A DNA stretch of 64,000 bases from DATBLE01 sp963841405. Lineage in GTDB: Bacteria > Actinomycetota > Thermoleophilia > Gaiellales > Gaiellaceae. Every line of letters begins with the position of its first letter. Position 1 is the stretch's first letter. The stretch covers positions 496,001 to 560,000 of the forward strand of contig CAWJCM010000007.1 in the NCBI GenBank assembly GCA_963841405.1, read 5' to 3'. This document shows positions 22,030 through 30,610 of the stretch, one piece after another. Made by a program: the position numbers and the translations under genes. The notes below the pieces were generated by a model. That model worked only from the letters and a program-made list of their open reading frames with translations. It had not been told where the DNA came from and searched no databases.

Positions 22030-23225
22030 CAGCGGCCGCTGTCCGGATTCCGCGGCCGGTTCGCGAGCGTCACCCGCACGGTCTCCCGCGCGCCGCCGCG
22101 GACGATCGTCACCGGCACCGTCTGCCCGGGGCGGAGCCGTTCGGTCACGGCCCGCACGACGTCGGAGGCGCTCCTGACCGGGCTGCCGCCGATCGACACG
22201 ACCACGTCCCCGCCGTATGTGAACGCCGACCCGTTGAAGTCGCGCTGCTCGGAGCCGCCGCGCAGGCCTGCGGCTGCCCCCGGACTACCCGGCCGCACCG
22301 ACGTGATCACCGCGCCGTAGCGCACGGGGTACCCGTACCGCCTCGCGATGCCTGGTGTGAGGTCCTCCGAGGTGATGCCGACGTACGCGTAGGCGACCTT
22401 CCCGGCTGCGACCAGCTGCTGCATCGACCGTCGCGCGGCGTTGATCGGCACGGCGAAGCCGACCCCCTCCGCGTTGCCGTTGTCGCTTCGGATCTGGGCG
22501 TTGATCCCGATCACGCGCCCCGCCGCGTCGAACAGCGGCCCACCGGAGTTGCCGTGATTGATGGGCGCGTCGACCTGGATCGCGTCGACCAGGTTGTACT
22601 GCGAGGTCAGTGACTCGATCGAGCGCTGGGTCGCCGAGACGACGCCGACGGTGAGCGAGTTCTCGTTCCCGAACGGGCTGCCGATTGCCGCGACCGGCTC
22701 GCCGACGACCACCCGACTCGAGTCGCCGAGCGGCAGCGGCGTCAGCTCGTGCGCCTTCGGGTCGACCCGGAGAACGCCGACGTCGTCGAAAACGTCCCAC
22801 CCCACGATCGTGGCCTTGACCCGGTCGCGATCCTGGAACTCGACGAAGACGTCACCTGCCGGCGTGACGGTGCCGTCCCCGGCGCCGGCGGTGGTGATCA
22901 CGTGTGAGTTGGTCAGGATCAATCCGTCGGACGAGACGACGAAACCGGAACCCTGCGAGGCGCTGGTGCTGTCCCCGGATGAGAAGACGGAATAGAGGGT
23001 GACCACGCCGGGAGAGCGACGGGCGTAGATCCGAGCCGGATCGAAGACGCCGGCGACCGCCGGGCGGACGGGCGCGGCCGCCACCTGCCCCGGGGTCGCC
23101 TCCTGAAGGACGACGGTCTGCTGTTGGCCGTGCACCCACCCCGCCAGCCAGGCCACGAGCAGGACGAGAGCACCGCCGAGGACCGCCCCCGCGAGGCCGA
23201 GCGACGCGACGGTCCGAGGCGCCAT
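22029..23225 (-). CDS. HtrA/DegP-like S1C serine protease with PDZ domain
   Basis: 398 residues: N-terminal signal-anchor (LAGAVLGGALVLLVAWLAGWVHG), trypsin-like domain with His in LTNSHVITTAG, Asp in DDVGVLRVDPK, Ser in NHGNSGGPLFDAAG, then a PDZ domain (about 280-390: VGITSEDLTPGIAR...VVSIGGSPVRSASDVV). An envelope quality-control protease. The frame is open to a GTG at 23234, but the ATG at 23225 follows TACAGT plus exactly 7 nt, so leaderless initiation there is preferred; the GTG overlaps that -10 box. Confidence 0.9.
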   Translation of the reverse strand: MAPRTVASLGLAGAVLGGALVLLVAWLAGWVHGQQQTVVLQEATPGQVAAAPVRPAVAGVFDPARIYARRSPGVVTLYSVFSSGDSTSASQGSGFVVSSDGLILTNSHVITTAGAGDGTVTPAGDVFVEFQDRDRVKATIVGWDVFDDVGVLRVDPKAHELTPLPLGDSSRVVVGEPVAAIGSPFGNENSLTVGVVSATQRSIESLTSQYNLVDAIQVDAPINHGNSGGPLFDAAGRVIGINAQIRSDNGNAEGVGFAVPINAARRSMQQLVAAGKVAYAYVGITSEDLTPGIARRYGYPVRYGAVITSVRPGSPGAAAGLRGGSEQRDFNGSAFTYGGDVVVSIGGSPVRSASDVVRAVTERLRPGQTVPVTIVRGGARETVRVTLANRPRNPDSGR

Positions 23226-23285
23226 CGTCCTCACTGTAGCCGCCAGAGTTCGTGCCTTCCGGCACGAGACTTCACGGGAAAACGG

Positions 23286-24683
23286 TCAGGCGGAAACGTG
23301 CTCGCGTGCCGGAGCATCGGCGGCGGCCGGCAGCTCCAGCGTGAACACGGTCCTCCCCGACGCCGAGTCGAGCTGCAGAGATCCCCCCATGGCCTGCGCC
23401 AGCTCGCGGGCGATCGCCAGCCCGAGCCCGCTCCCCGACGCGCGCCTTCCCCCGCCGCGGTAGAACCGCTGGAAGATCTGGTCGGCGTCCTCGTGCGGAA
23501 TGCCTGGACCGTCGTCCTCCACCTCCAGCAGGCCGTCGCGCACCCGCACCCGGACGTGTGTGCCCTCGGGCGTGTGCACGAGCGCGTTCTCGACCAGCGC
23601 CCGCCCGATCTGCAGGACGCGTTGCTCGTCGCCCGTGACCCACACGCCCTCGGATGCATCCAGCTCGAGCGGCCGGCCGCCTGCCACCGACAGCGCCGCA
23701 AACTCGTCGACGACGGTGCCGGCGAGCTCCGTGAGCTCGACCCGGCTGCGCCGCACCTGCAGGCGGCCGGCGTCGACGCGCGAGAGGTCGAGGAGCTCGG
23801 TCGCCAGCTTGGCCAGCCGATCGACCTGCTCGGTCATCGTGGCGAAGAACTCGCGGCGTGTGCCCTCCCCGAGCTCCTCGTCGCGCAGCAGTTCGAGGAA
23901 GCCCCCGAGGGCGAACACCGGAGTGCGCAGCTCGTGCGACGCGTTCGCGATGAACTCGCGGCGGGCGTGGTCGAGCTGCGCAAGCCGGAGTCTCATCCGG
24001 TCGAGAGCCCTCGCGAGCTCGCCCACCTCGTCCCCACTCGAATCGGTGATCGGCCTGTCGAAACGACCCGCGGCGATCTCCTCCGCCGCAGCCTCCAGCC
24101 GCCGCAGGCGTCGCGCGAACAGCCAGGCGCCCGCGTACCCGACCGTGAGCGCGACGAGCAGAGCGAGCCCTCCGGCGAGCAGCAGGCGCTCGCGGGCGAC
24201 CCGTGCCGTCGCCTCCGCCTCGTGCAGCGACGAGGAGACCAGCACGACCGACGACGACCCGGGCACCGGCGCCGCGGCCTCGGCGAACCGCTCGCCGTCG
24301 TGCGTGGTCGTGCCCGTCCCGGCGGCCCGGCGCTCGGCCGCCCGCAGCGCGATCGGATCGCGCTGGACGTCGCTCGAGCGGAAGCCCTGTGAGTCGCCGG
24401 CGACGACGAGCGCCGTCGGCGGCCCGACCGTGTCGTAGACCACCACCCGCGCGTTCGCGCTCGCAGAGGAGGCCTCGACGAAATCGGGCCAGCGGAACCG
24501 GTCGGCGGGCAGCTCCCGGGCGATGCCCGGCGCCGCCCGCCCGAGCGCCGAGACCCGTGCGTCGACGAGACGGCTCTCCAGGGAGGGCACGACGATCAGG
24601 TAGACAAGGGCCCACGCTCCCGCCAGCACGACCAGCAGGGCAAGCGCCAGCCGCGCGCCTACCCCGCTGAACGGGTTGTTCAC
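23286..24683 (-). CDS. Two-component sensor histidine kinase
   Basis: 465 residues: TM1 (about 8-30), extracytoplasmic sensor (about 31-165), TM2 (about 168-188), HAMP, HisKA with phospho-acceptor His in ANASHELRTPVFALGG, and HATPase with N box VLQIGRALVENALVHTP, G1 DDGPGIP and G2 SGLGLAIA. GTG overlaps the response-regulator stop as GTGA. The stimulus is unknown; htrA downstream makes an envelope-stress role plausible (inference). Confidence 0.92.
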   Translation of the reverse strand: MNNPFSGVGARLALALLVVLAGAWALVYLIVVPSLESRLVDARVSALGRAAPGIARELPADRFRWPDFVEASSASANARVVVYDTVGPPTALVVAGDSQGFRSSDVQRDPIALRAAERRAAGTGTTTHDGERFAEAAAPVPGSSSVVLVSSSLHEAEATARVARERLLLAGGLALLVALTVGYAGAWLFARRLRRLEAAAEEIAAGRFDRPITDSSGDEVGELARALDRMRLRLAQLDHARREFIANASHELRTPVFALGGFLELLRDEELGEGTRREFFATMTEQVDRLAKLATELLDLSRVDAGRLQVRRSRVELTELAGTVVDEFAALSVAGGRPLELDASEGVWVTGDEQRVLQIGRALVENALVHTPEGTHVRVRVRDGLLEVEDDGPGIPHEDADQIFQRFYRGGGRRASGSGLGLAIARELAQAMGGSLQLDSASGRTVFTLELPAAADAPAREHVSA

Positions 24684-25378
24684 GGCTCCCGGAACCGGTA
24701 CCCGACCCCGCGGACGGTCAGGACGAACTGCGGAGCGCGCGGATCCCGCTCCAGCTTCTCGCGGAGGTGGCGGACGTGGACATCGATCGTGCGCGGCTCA
24801 CGGTACTCCGAGCCGCCGCGGATCGCCTCCAGCAGCGTCTGCCGCGAGAACACCCGGCCCGGCCGGCTCGCCAGGGTGCGCAGCAGCTCGAACTCCACGT
24901 ACGTGAGCTGCACCGGCCGCCCCTCGAGCTCGACCGAGCGACGCCCCGGGTCGATGACCAGCCCGTCCGCCTCGATCACCTCCTCGCCGGACGGCTGGTG
25001 CCGCGGAGCCGCCGCCCGCCGCAGCAGAGCACGGACACGGCTACGGAACTCGCGGATCGAGAACGGCTTGGTGATGTAGTCGTCCGCACCGAGCTCGAGA
25101 CCGACCACCTTGTCGAGCTCGTCGTCACGCGCCGTGAGCATGACGATCGGCACGGAGCTGCGCGCCCGCAACCGCTTGCAGACCTCCAGCCCGTCGAGCC
25201 GGGGCAGCATCACGTCCAGGACGACGAGGTCGACCGATTCCGACGCGAAGCGAACCAGCGCCTCGTCACCGTCGCGCGCCTGGATCACGCGGTATCCGTC
25301 CCGTTCAAGCGGATAGGTCAGAAGCTTCTGGACGGACTCCTCGTCGTCGACGAGCAGGATGGTGGCTGGATCCGGCAT
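24680..25378 (-). CDS. OmpR/PhoB-family response regulator
   Basis: 232 residues: receiver with acidic pair LLVDDEESV, phospho-Asp in VVLDVMLPRLDG, T/S in VMLTARDDE and Lys in ITKPFS, then a winged-helix DNA-binding domain (RRSVELEGRPVQLTYVEFELLRTLA...IDVHVRHLREKLE...VRGVGYRF). ATG at 25378; TATAGT lies 25 nt upstream on this strand. Divergent from the M28-like gene through overlapping -10 boxes. Confidence 0.94.
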   Translation of the reverse strand: MPDPATILLVDDEESVQKLLTYPLERDGYRVIQARDGDEALVRFASESVDLVVLDVMLPRLDGLEVCKRLRARSSVPIVMLTARDDELDKVVGLELGADDYITKPFSIREFRSRVRALLRRAAAPRHQPSGEEVIEADGLVIDPGRRSVELEGRPVQLTYVEFELLRTLASRPGRVFSRQTLLEAIRGGSEYREPRTIDVHVRHLREKLERDPRAPQFVLTVRGVGYRFREP

Positions 25379-25402
25379 CAGAAGCCGACCGAGGGACGCG
25401 CG

Positions 25403-25409
25403 TACTATA
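25403..25409. promoter_or_regulatory. Overlapping divergent -10 boxes between response regulator and M28-like gene
   Basis: TACTATA reads TACTAT (25403-25408) rightwards and TATAGT (25409-25404) leftwards. Rightward transcription would begin near 25415-25416, two or three nt before the ATC codon at 25418; leftward transcription would give the response regulator an about 18-nt leader. Confidence 0.45.
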
Positions 25410-25417
25410 GCCCGGCT

Positions 25418-27313
25418 ATCGCCACCGAAGCGCCAGTCAACCGCCCCCGGCGGCGCAGGCGCGGATCGCCCGAGCGTCCCGTCAACGGCCGCCTCTACCG
25501 TGGGACGTGGCTCCTCGTCGGGCTGCCGCTGCTCGTCGCCGCCTTCAGCGTCCAGCGCACCGACCGGCTCGCGCTCGCGGCGCCGACCGCGCCGGCGACC
25601 CAGTTCGACGGGTCGTCCGCGCTGGCGCTCGCGCAGGAGCTCTCCCGGCTGTACCCGGACCGCGCCCCCGGCTCCTCAGGCTCGGCGGGAGCGACCCGGT
25701 GGCTGATCGACAAGCTGCGGCTGTACTCGTACGTCCCGCAGGTGGACATGTTCGAGGAGACAATCCCCGGCAGGGGCAAGGCGCTGCTCCGGAACGTGTC
25801 GTTCGCGACGGGCCCCGCCGACGCCGACGCGATCGTCGTGATGGCCCACCGCGACGATTCGGGTCTCGGCGCCGGCGCCAACGACAATGCCTCGGGCACC
25901 GCCGCTCTGATCGAGCTTGCCCGCGCCTACGGCCGTCCGGCCGGTGCCCCGGCCCAGGCGTCGGGGCCGAACCACCAGCTGATCTTCCTCTCCACCGACG
26001 GCGGCGACTTCGGGGGCCTTGGCGCCAGGCGCTTCGTCGAGCGCTATCCGGATCCGAGCCGGATCGCCGCGGTCGTCAACCTCGACTCGATCGCCGGCCG
26101 GGGGCCGCCGAGAGTGGAGATTGCGGGCGACCAACCACGCTCGCCCGCGGCGAGCCTCGTCGCGACCGCGGCGGCCCGGATCGCGGAGCAGACCGGCTCC
26201 GGGCCCGGGAGGACGAGCGCACTCGGACAGCTGACCGACCTCGGCTTTCCGTTCGGCTTCTACGAGCAGGGCCCGCTGGTCGGAAGGGGAGTACCGGCGA
26301 TCACGCTGACGACCGCAGGCAACCGTCCGCCCGACTCGTTCGGCGACGCGCCGGGGAGACTCGACGCAGGGCGCAAGCAGCTGACCGACATCGGCAGCGC
26401 CGCTCAGGATCTGATCGGCTCGATCGACGAGTCCGAGCTGGTCGACGGCGGCCGCAGCTACGTCTACCTCGGCCAGCGGCTCGTCCAGGGCTGGGCGATC
26501 GAGCTGGCGCTGGTCGCGATGCTGGTGCCATTCGCGGTCACCGCGGTGGACCTGTTCGCACGCTGCCGCCGCCGCCGGATTCCGGTGCTGCCCGCGCTCA
26601 GGGCGTCCCGGAGCAGGCTCGGAGTCTGGCTCTGGAGCGGGCTGATGTTCCTGTTCCTCGGCGCTGTCGGCGTGTGGCCCGACGGTGCCGCCGCCCCGCT
26701 CAACCCGGAGACGCGGGCGGCGACCCACTGGCCGGTGCTCGGCATCGTTCTCCTCGCCGTGCTGGCACTGCCGGCCTGGCTCGTGTCGCGCGCACGGCTC
26801 GCGCCGCGCCGGCCGGCCACGGCGGAGGAGGAGCTCGCGGGCCACACGGCGACGATGCTCGTCCTCGGCGTCGTCGCGCTGCTCGTGGTCGCGACCAACC
26901 CCTTCGCGCTGCTCTTCCTACTCCCGTGCCTGCACATCTGGCTCTGGCTCCCCCACATGCGGAACCGGCAGCCCGGGGCACGGCTCGGCCTGCTCGCCGC
27001 CGGGTTCGTCGGGCCCTTCATCCTGCTCGGGTCGATGATGTTCCGCTTCGGGCTCGGCCTCGACGCCCCCTGGTACCTTGCGGAACTCACAGCCGTCCGC
27101 TACATCTCGACGGTGGCCTTCGTTCTCGTCCTCTGCTGGCTGGCGGGGACGGCCCAATTGACTGCGATCGCACTCGGCCGGTACGCGCCCTATCCCTCGG
27201 CAGTCGAGCGGCCGCCGCGCGGCCCGATCCGGAACGCGGTCCGCGCCACCGTCCTTGCGTTCCGCAGCCGGCGGCGCGGGCGAGCCGCCGGCGACGAGGC
27301 GGCGGAGGCCTGA
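25418..27313 (+). CDS. M28-like peptidase-domain protein with C-terminal membrane helices
   Basis: About 632 residues. N-terminal basic stretch and signal-anchor (GTWLLVGLPLLVAAFSV), an extracytoplasmic M28-type domain with VVMAHRDDSG (His/Asp) and GANDNASGTAALIEL (bridging Asp), LDSIAGRG, then six or so hydrophobic segments (from about residue 365). The usual catalytic Glu pair is replaced in FLSTDGGDFGGLGA and the final His ligand is not seen near YEQGPLVGRGVPAITL, so peptidase activity is doubtful. No ATG/GTG/TTG exists between the upstream antisense gene and the first helix; ATC at 25418 is the best start guess. One-base overlap with the sortase (TGATG). Confidence 0.7.
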   Translation: MATEAPVNRPRRRRRGSPERPVNGRLYRGTWLLVGLPLLVAAFSVQRTDRLALAAPTAPATQFDGSSALALAQELSRLYPDRAPGSSGSAGATRWLIDKLRLYSYVPQVDMFEETIPGRGKALLRNVSFATGPADADAIVVMAHRDDSGLGAGANDNASGTAALIELARAYGRPAGAPAQASGPNHQLIFLSTDGGDFGGLGARRFVERYPDPSRIAAVVNLDSIAGRGPPRVEIAGDQPRSPAASLVATAAARIAEQTGSGPGRTSALGQLTDLGFPFGFYEQGPLVGRGVPAITLTTAGNRPPDSFGDAPGRLDAGRKQLTDIGSAAQDLIGSIDESELVDGGRSYVYLGQRLVQGWAIELALVAMLVPFAVTAVDLFARCRRRRIPVLPALRASRSRLGVWLWSGLMFLFLGAVGVWPDGAAAPLNPETRAATHWPVLGIVLLAVLALPAWLVSRARLAPRRPATAEEELAGHTATMLVLGVVALLVVATNPFALLFLLPCLHIWLWLPHMRNRQPGARLGLLAAGFVGPFILLGSMMFRFGLGLDAPWYLAELTAVRYISTVAFVLVLCWLAGTAQLTAIALGRYAPYPSAVERPPRGPIRNAVRATVLAFRSRRRGRAAGDEAAEA

Positions 27314-28041
27314 TGCGGCGCGCCGCCCGCATCACCGGGACACTCATGATCGTCGCCGGCTTCGCCGCCGTCGCCTGGGTGGTCGTGGTCTGGCAGTGGC
27401 AGGACCCGTTCACCGCCCTGTACACGAAGTACCAGCAGCACAGGCTGGCGGAGAAGTTCTCGCACCGCTTCGCCGATTACCACCCGCCCGCGTCCGTCCG
27501 ACCCGTCACGACCCTGCCCGACGGCACGGTCTCGGTTGCCGCCGAACGGAAGAACATCGCCAGGGCAGCGGCCGCCTACCGTCGAGCGCTCCCCCAGGGA
27601 GATCCTGTCGGGCGGCTGATCGTGCCCCGTCTCGGGCTGAAGTCGATCGTCGTCAACGGGACGAGTCACGACGACCTGACGCGAGGGCCGGGGCGAGAGC
27701 TGTCCACGTACATGCCGGGGCAGAACGAGCTGATCTACGTCGCCGGCCACCGCACCACCTACCTGGCGCCCTTCGCCCACATCGAGAGCCTCAATCCGGG
27801 CGACCCGATCACGTTCGTGCTGCCCTACGGCACGTTCCACTACGAGGTGACGGGCCACCGGATCGTTCCCGCCGACGATCTCTCGGTGCTGCGCTCGCAC
27901 CACAAGGAGCAACTGATCCTGCAAGCCTGCCACCCGCGCTTCTTCGCGACGCACCGTTATCTCGCGTACGCGAAGCTCGTCCGTGTGGAGCCGCGATCCG
28001 GCCCCGCGTACGACCTCGCACCGCACGGACTGCCCGCGTAG
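27313..28041 (+). CDS. Class E/D-like sortase
   Basis: 242 residues: N-terminal signal-anchor (TLMIVAGFAAVAWVVVVW), then the sortase beta-barrel with DPVGRLIVPRLGLKSIVVNG, catalytic His in YVAGHRTTYLAPF, catalytic Cys in LILQACHPRFFA and catalytic Arg in THRYLAYAKL. Anchors surface proteins to peptidoglycan. ATG overlaps the M28-like stop, so the pair is co-translated. No LPXTG-type substrate gene was found in the window. Confidence 0.88.
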   Translation: MRRAARITGTLMIVAGFAAVAWVVVVWQWQDPFTALYTKYQQHRLAEKFSHRFADYHPPASVRPVTTLPDGTVSVAAERKNIARAAAAYRRALPQGDPVGRLIVPRLGLKSIVVNGTSHDDLTRGPGRELSTYMPGQNELIYVAGHRTTYLAPFAHIESLNPGDPITFVLPYGTFHYEVTGHRIVPADDLSVLRSHHKEQLILQACHPRFFATHRYLAYAKLVRVEPRSGPAYDLAPHGLPA

Positions 28042-28051
28042 TCGGCCGGCT

Positions 28052-29251
28052 TCAGAGAGCGAGATAGCGGACGGTCGCGCCGGCTGCGAGCTCGCCTTCG
28101 CCTCGGGGGACGAGCACCAGCGCGTCCGCCTCGGCCGCACGGACGATCATGTGCGACTCCTGGCCGCCGACGGGCTCGAGCGCGACGCCGTCGTCGGTCA
28201 CCGTCGACCGGGCTCGCAACAGGTCGTCCCGGCCCGCGTTCCGTGCAACCGGGACGGTCAGGCGGCCGGCGGCGAAGCGCAGACCGGGATCGGCCGCCCC
28301 CTGGAGCGCCCGGAGTGCCGGGCGCACGAAGAGCTCGCAGCCGACGAGCGAGGACACCGGGTTGCCGGGCAGGCCGAAGACGAGCGTCTGGTCGCGCACG
28401 CCGAACGACACCGGCTTGCCGGGCCTGACGGCGACGCGCCAGAAGACCTCCTCGACGCCGAGGTCTGCCTCTACCCGCCGGACGAGGTCGTGCGGGCCGA
28501 CGGAGACGCCGCCGGAAGTGACGAGAACGTCGTGCTCGAGGCCCTGCTCGATCGCGTGACGGTGCTCGGCGGCTTCGTCCGCGACCGCGGCGAGGCGCGT
28601 GACGACGGCGCCCTCGGTCACGAGCTGGGCGGCGAGCATCACGCCGTTCGCCTCGTAGACCTCCCCCGGCCCGAGCGGCGTGCCGGGCGCTCGAAGCTCG
28701 GAGCCGGTGGTCAGCACCGCCACCCGCGGTCGCCGCACGCAGGTCGTCTCCGCAACCCCGGCCGCCGCCAGAGCCCCGATCTGAGCGGCGCCGAGACGAG
28801 TGCCTGCGGGAACCACCGCACCCCCCGCCGCGATGTCTCGTCCCACCGGCCTGATGTTGGCTCCCGGGGCAACGGTGTCCGAGATCGTGATCTGGTTGTC
28901 GTTCTCGACAACGACTTCGTGCTGGATCACCGCATCGGCTCCCTCGGGAACGACGCCTCCGGTCGAGATGCCCATCGCCTCACCGGCCGCAAGCCGAAGG
29001 TCCGTCGGCGCGCCCGCCGCGATCCTGGCGACGACCGGGAGCGTCCCCGGCGCGTCGGCCGAGCGCAGCGCGTAGCCGTCCATCGCAGAGCTGGGAAACG
29101 ACGGAAGATCGACCAGGGCGACCACGGTCTCGGCCAGCACGCGACCGGCCGCCCGGTCCAGGGGCACGCGCTCGGCCCGAAGCGGCCGTGCCCGCTCGAG
29201 CACGAGGGCCTGGGCCTCTTCGAGGGTCAGAAGCTCCTCCACGCCGGGCAT
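28052..29251 (-). CDS. moeA: Molybdopterin molybdenumtransferase
   Basis: Inserts molybdate into adenylated molybdopterin. 399 residues: RVLAETVVALVDLPSFPSSAMDGYAL, ISTGGVVPEGADAVIQHE, GRDIAAGGAVVPAGTRL, VLTTGSELRAPG, VLVTSGGVSVGPHDLVR, VFGLPGNPVSSLVG. Complements mog and moaC at 19-20 kb. ATG at 29251 directly abuts a TAGCCT hexamer; a GTG three codons in (29242) lies 20 nt from the divergent kinase start and is an alternative. Confidence 0.93.
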   Translation of the reverse strand: MPGVEELLTLEEAQALVLERARPLRAERVPLDRAAGRVLAETVVALVDLPSFPSSAMDGYALRSADAPGTLPVVARIAAGAPTDLRLAAGEAMGISTGGVVPEGADAVIQHEVVVENDNQITISDTVAPGANIRPVGRDIAAGGAVVPAGTRLGAAQIGALAAAGVAETTCVRRPRVAVLTTGSELRAPGTPLGPGEVYEANGVMLAAQLVTEGAVVTRLAAVADEAAEHRHAIEQGLEHDVLVTSGGVSVGPHDLVRRVEADLGVEEVFWRVAVRPGKPVSFGVRDQTLVFGLPGNPVSSLVGCELFVRPALRALQGAADPGLRFAAGRLTVPVARNAGRDDLLRARSTVTDDGVALEPVGGQESHMIVRAAEADALVLVPRGEGELAAGATVRYLAL

Positions 29252-29256
29252 AGGCT
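29251..29256 (+). promoter_or_regulatory. -10 element TAGGCT for the Ser/Thr kinase gene
   Basis: TAGGCT is followed by exactly 6 nt and the GTG at 29263; no Shine-Dalgarno. The element overlaps the first base of the divergent moeA ATG. Confidence 0.5.
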
Positions 29257-29262
29257 ACCCCC

Positions 29263-30600
29263 GTGGTCGAATCGGTCATCGCCGGCCGTTACCGCCTGGA
29301 GTTGCGGATCGGCAGCGGCGGCATGTCGGAGGTCTGGTCGGCAACGGACCTCGAGCTCGAGCGGACCGTGGCGGTCAAGCTGCTCGCGGCCGATGCAGAC
29401 CCCGCCCGCTTCGACCGTGAGGCGCGTGCGGCAGCGGGGCTCGCGCATGCGAACGTCTGCGCGGTCTACGACTACGGTCTGTCCGAAGGCCGGCGTTTCT
29501 TGGTGCTCGAGCACCTCCCCGGCGGCTCGCTCGAGGACCGGCTGGCGGCGGGCAAGCCGATGGCCGACGACGACACCCGACGCATCGCCGGCGAGATCGC
29601 GGCCGGGCTGGCACATGCCCACGAGCGAGGCGTCGTCCACCGCGACCTGAAGCCCGCGAACATCCTCTTCGACGCCGAGGGGCGGGCCAAGATCGCCGAC
29701 TTCGGCATCGCCCGGGCGGCCGGCGCGCCGGGACTGACCGAGGCGGGGACCATCCTGGGCACGGCCGGGTACATCTCGCCCGAGCAGGCGGCGGGCAGGC
29801 CGGCGACGCCGGCGAGCGACGTCTACGCGTTCGGAGTGATCCTGTTCCGGATGCTCACCGGCCGGCTCCCGTTCGATGCGCCGGACGGGCTCGCTCTCGC
29901 CGCCATGCATCGCGACCTGCCGGCGCCGCCCGTGTCCGGGCTCCGACGCGACGCGCCGCCCCTGCTCGAGAGCGTCGCCGCGGCGTCGCTCGCCAAGAGC
30001 CCGACCGACCGCCCCCGGAGCGGCGCGGCTCTGGCCGCCGAGCTCGGCGGAGCGGCGACCGCGACCACCGACTCGACCGCCGCCACCGTGGTGATCGCAG
30101 CCAACCCTCCAGCGCGTCGCAGAGGCCTCGCGGTCGGGCTGGCCGTCGCCGCGGTCGCCGCGGCCGGGGTGGGGCTGGCGATGGCCCTCACGATCGGAAG
30201 CGGCGCGGCTCCGCCGGCGACCACCCCTCCGAGCCTGACACGGCCGTCGGTGTCTCTCTCGACCGGCGTGCCGGCCGAGACGGAGCCGTCCAGCACCGAG
30301 ACGGTGCAGCAGACCGCGGCGACCACCGAGTCGGCCGCGCCCACCACGAACACGACCCGCGCTGCGACCTCGTCCGGGAGCACGACCACGACCGCCGCCT
30401 CGACGACGAAGCAGACGACGAGCGCGTCCGTGACCACGACCGCCCCGCCGCCGTCGACGGCCACCACCGCGACGACCACGGAGCCCACGACCTCCGGCGC
30501 GACCACCACCACCGAGCCGGCGACGACGACCGCCACCACGGGAGCGACCACGGCGCCCACGACGGCGACCACGACGGCGCCCACGATCCCGCCGGGGTAG
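29263..30600 (+). CDS. Membrane Ser/Thr protein kinase with Thr-rich extracellular tail
   Basis: 445 residues. Hanks-type kinase (about 1-265): GSGGMSEVW P-loop, VAVKLL Lys, catalytic HRDLKPANILF, DFGIARA, activation segment to SPEQAAG. One helix (GLAVGLAVAAVAAAGVGLAMAL, about 286-307) precedes a roughly 130-residue tail made almost only of Thr, Ala, Ser and Pro. The PASTA repeats of PknB-type kinases are absent, so it senses something other than muropeptides or merely spans the wall. Leaderless-type start. Its stop TAG is part of the next gene's -10 box. Confidence 0.9.
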   Translation: MVESVIAGRYRLELRIGSGGMSEVWSATDLELERTVAVKLLAADADPARFDREARAAAGLAHANVCAVYDYGLSEGRRFLVLEHLPGGSLEDRLAAGKPMADDDTRRIAGEIAAGLAHAHERGVVHRDLKPANILFDAEGRAKIADFGIARAAGAPGLTEAGTILGTAGYISPEQAAGRPATPASDVYAFGVILFRMLTGRLPFDAPDGLALAAMHRDLPAPPVSGLRRDAPPLLESVAAASLAKSPTDRPRSGAALAAELGGAATATTDSTAATVVIAANPPARRRGLAVGLAVAAVAAAGVGLAMALTIGSGAAPPATTPPSLTRPSVSLSTGVPAETEPSSTETVQQTAATTESAAPTTNTTRAATSSGSTTTTAASTTKQTTSASVTTTAPPPSTATTATTTEPTTSGATTTTEPATTTATTGATTAPTTATTTAPTIPPG

Positions 30601-30603
30601 GCT
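30598..30603 (+). promoter_or_regulatory. -10 element TAGGCT for the GT2 gene, overlapping the kinase stop codon
   Basis: TAGGCT uses the kinase stop codon TAG as its first half and is followed by exactly 7 nt and the GTG at 30611. So this gene probably has its own leaderless promoter although it closely follows the kinase. Confidence 0.45.
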
Positions 30604-30610
30604 CGCGGCC

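Noticed and set aside
25359..25706. GTG at 25359 as start for the M28-like gene
   Set aside because: It is in a different frame from the peptidase-like domain and yields an Arg/Ser-rich product.
29823..30584. Val/Ala-rich 253-codon leftward frame
   Set aside because: It is the complement of the Thr-rich tail of the Ser/Thr kinase; hydrophobic appearance is a by-product of ACG/ACC codons.
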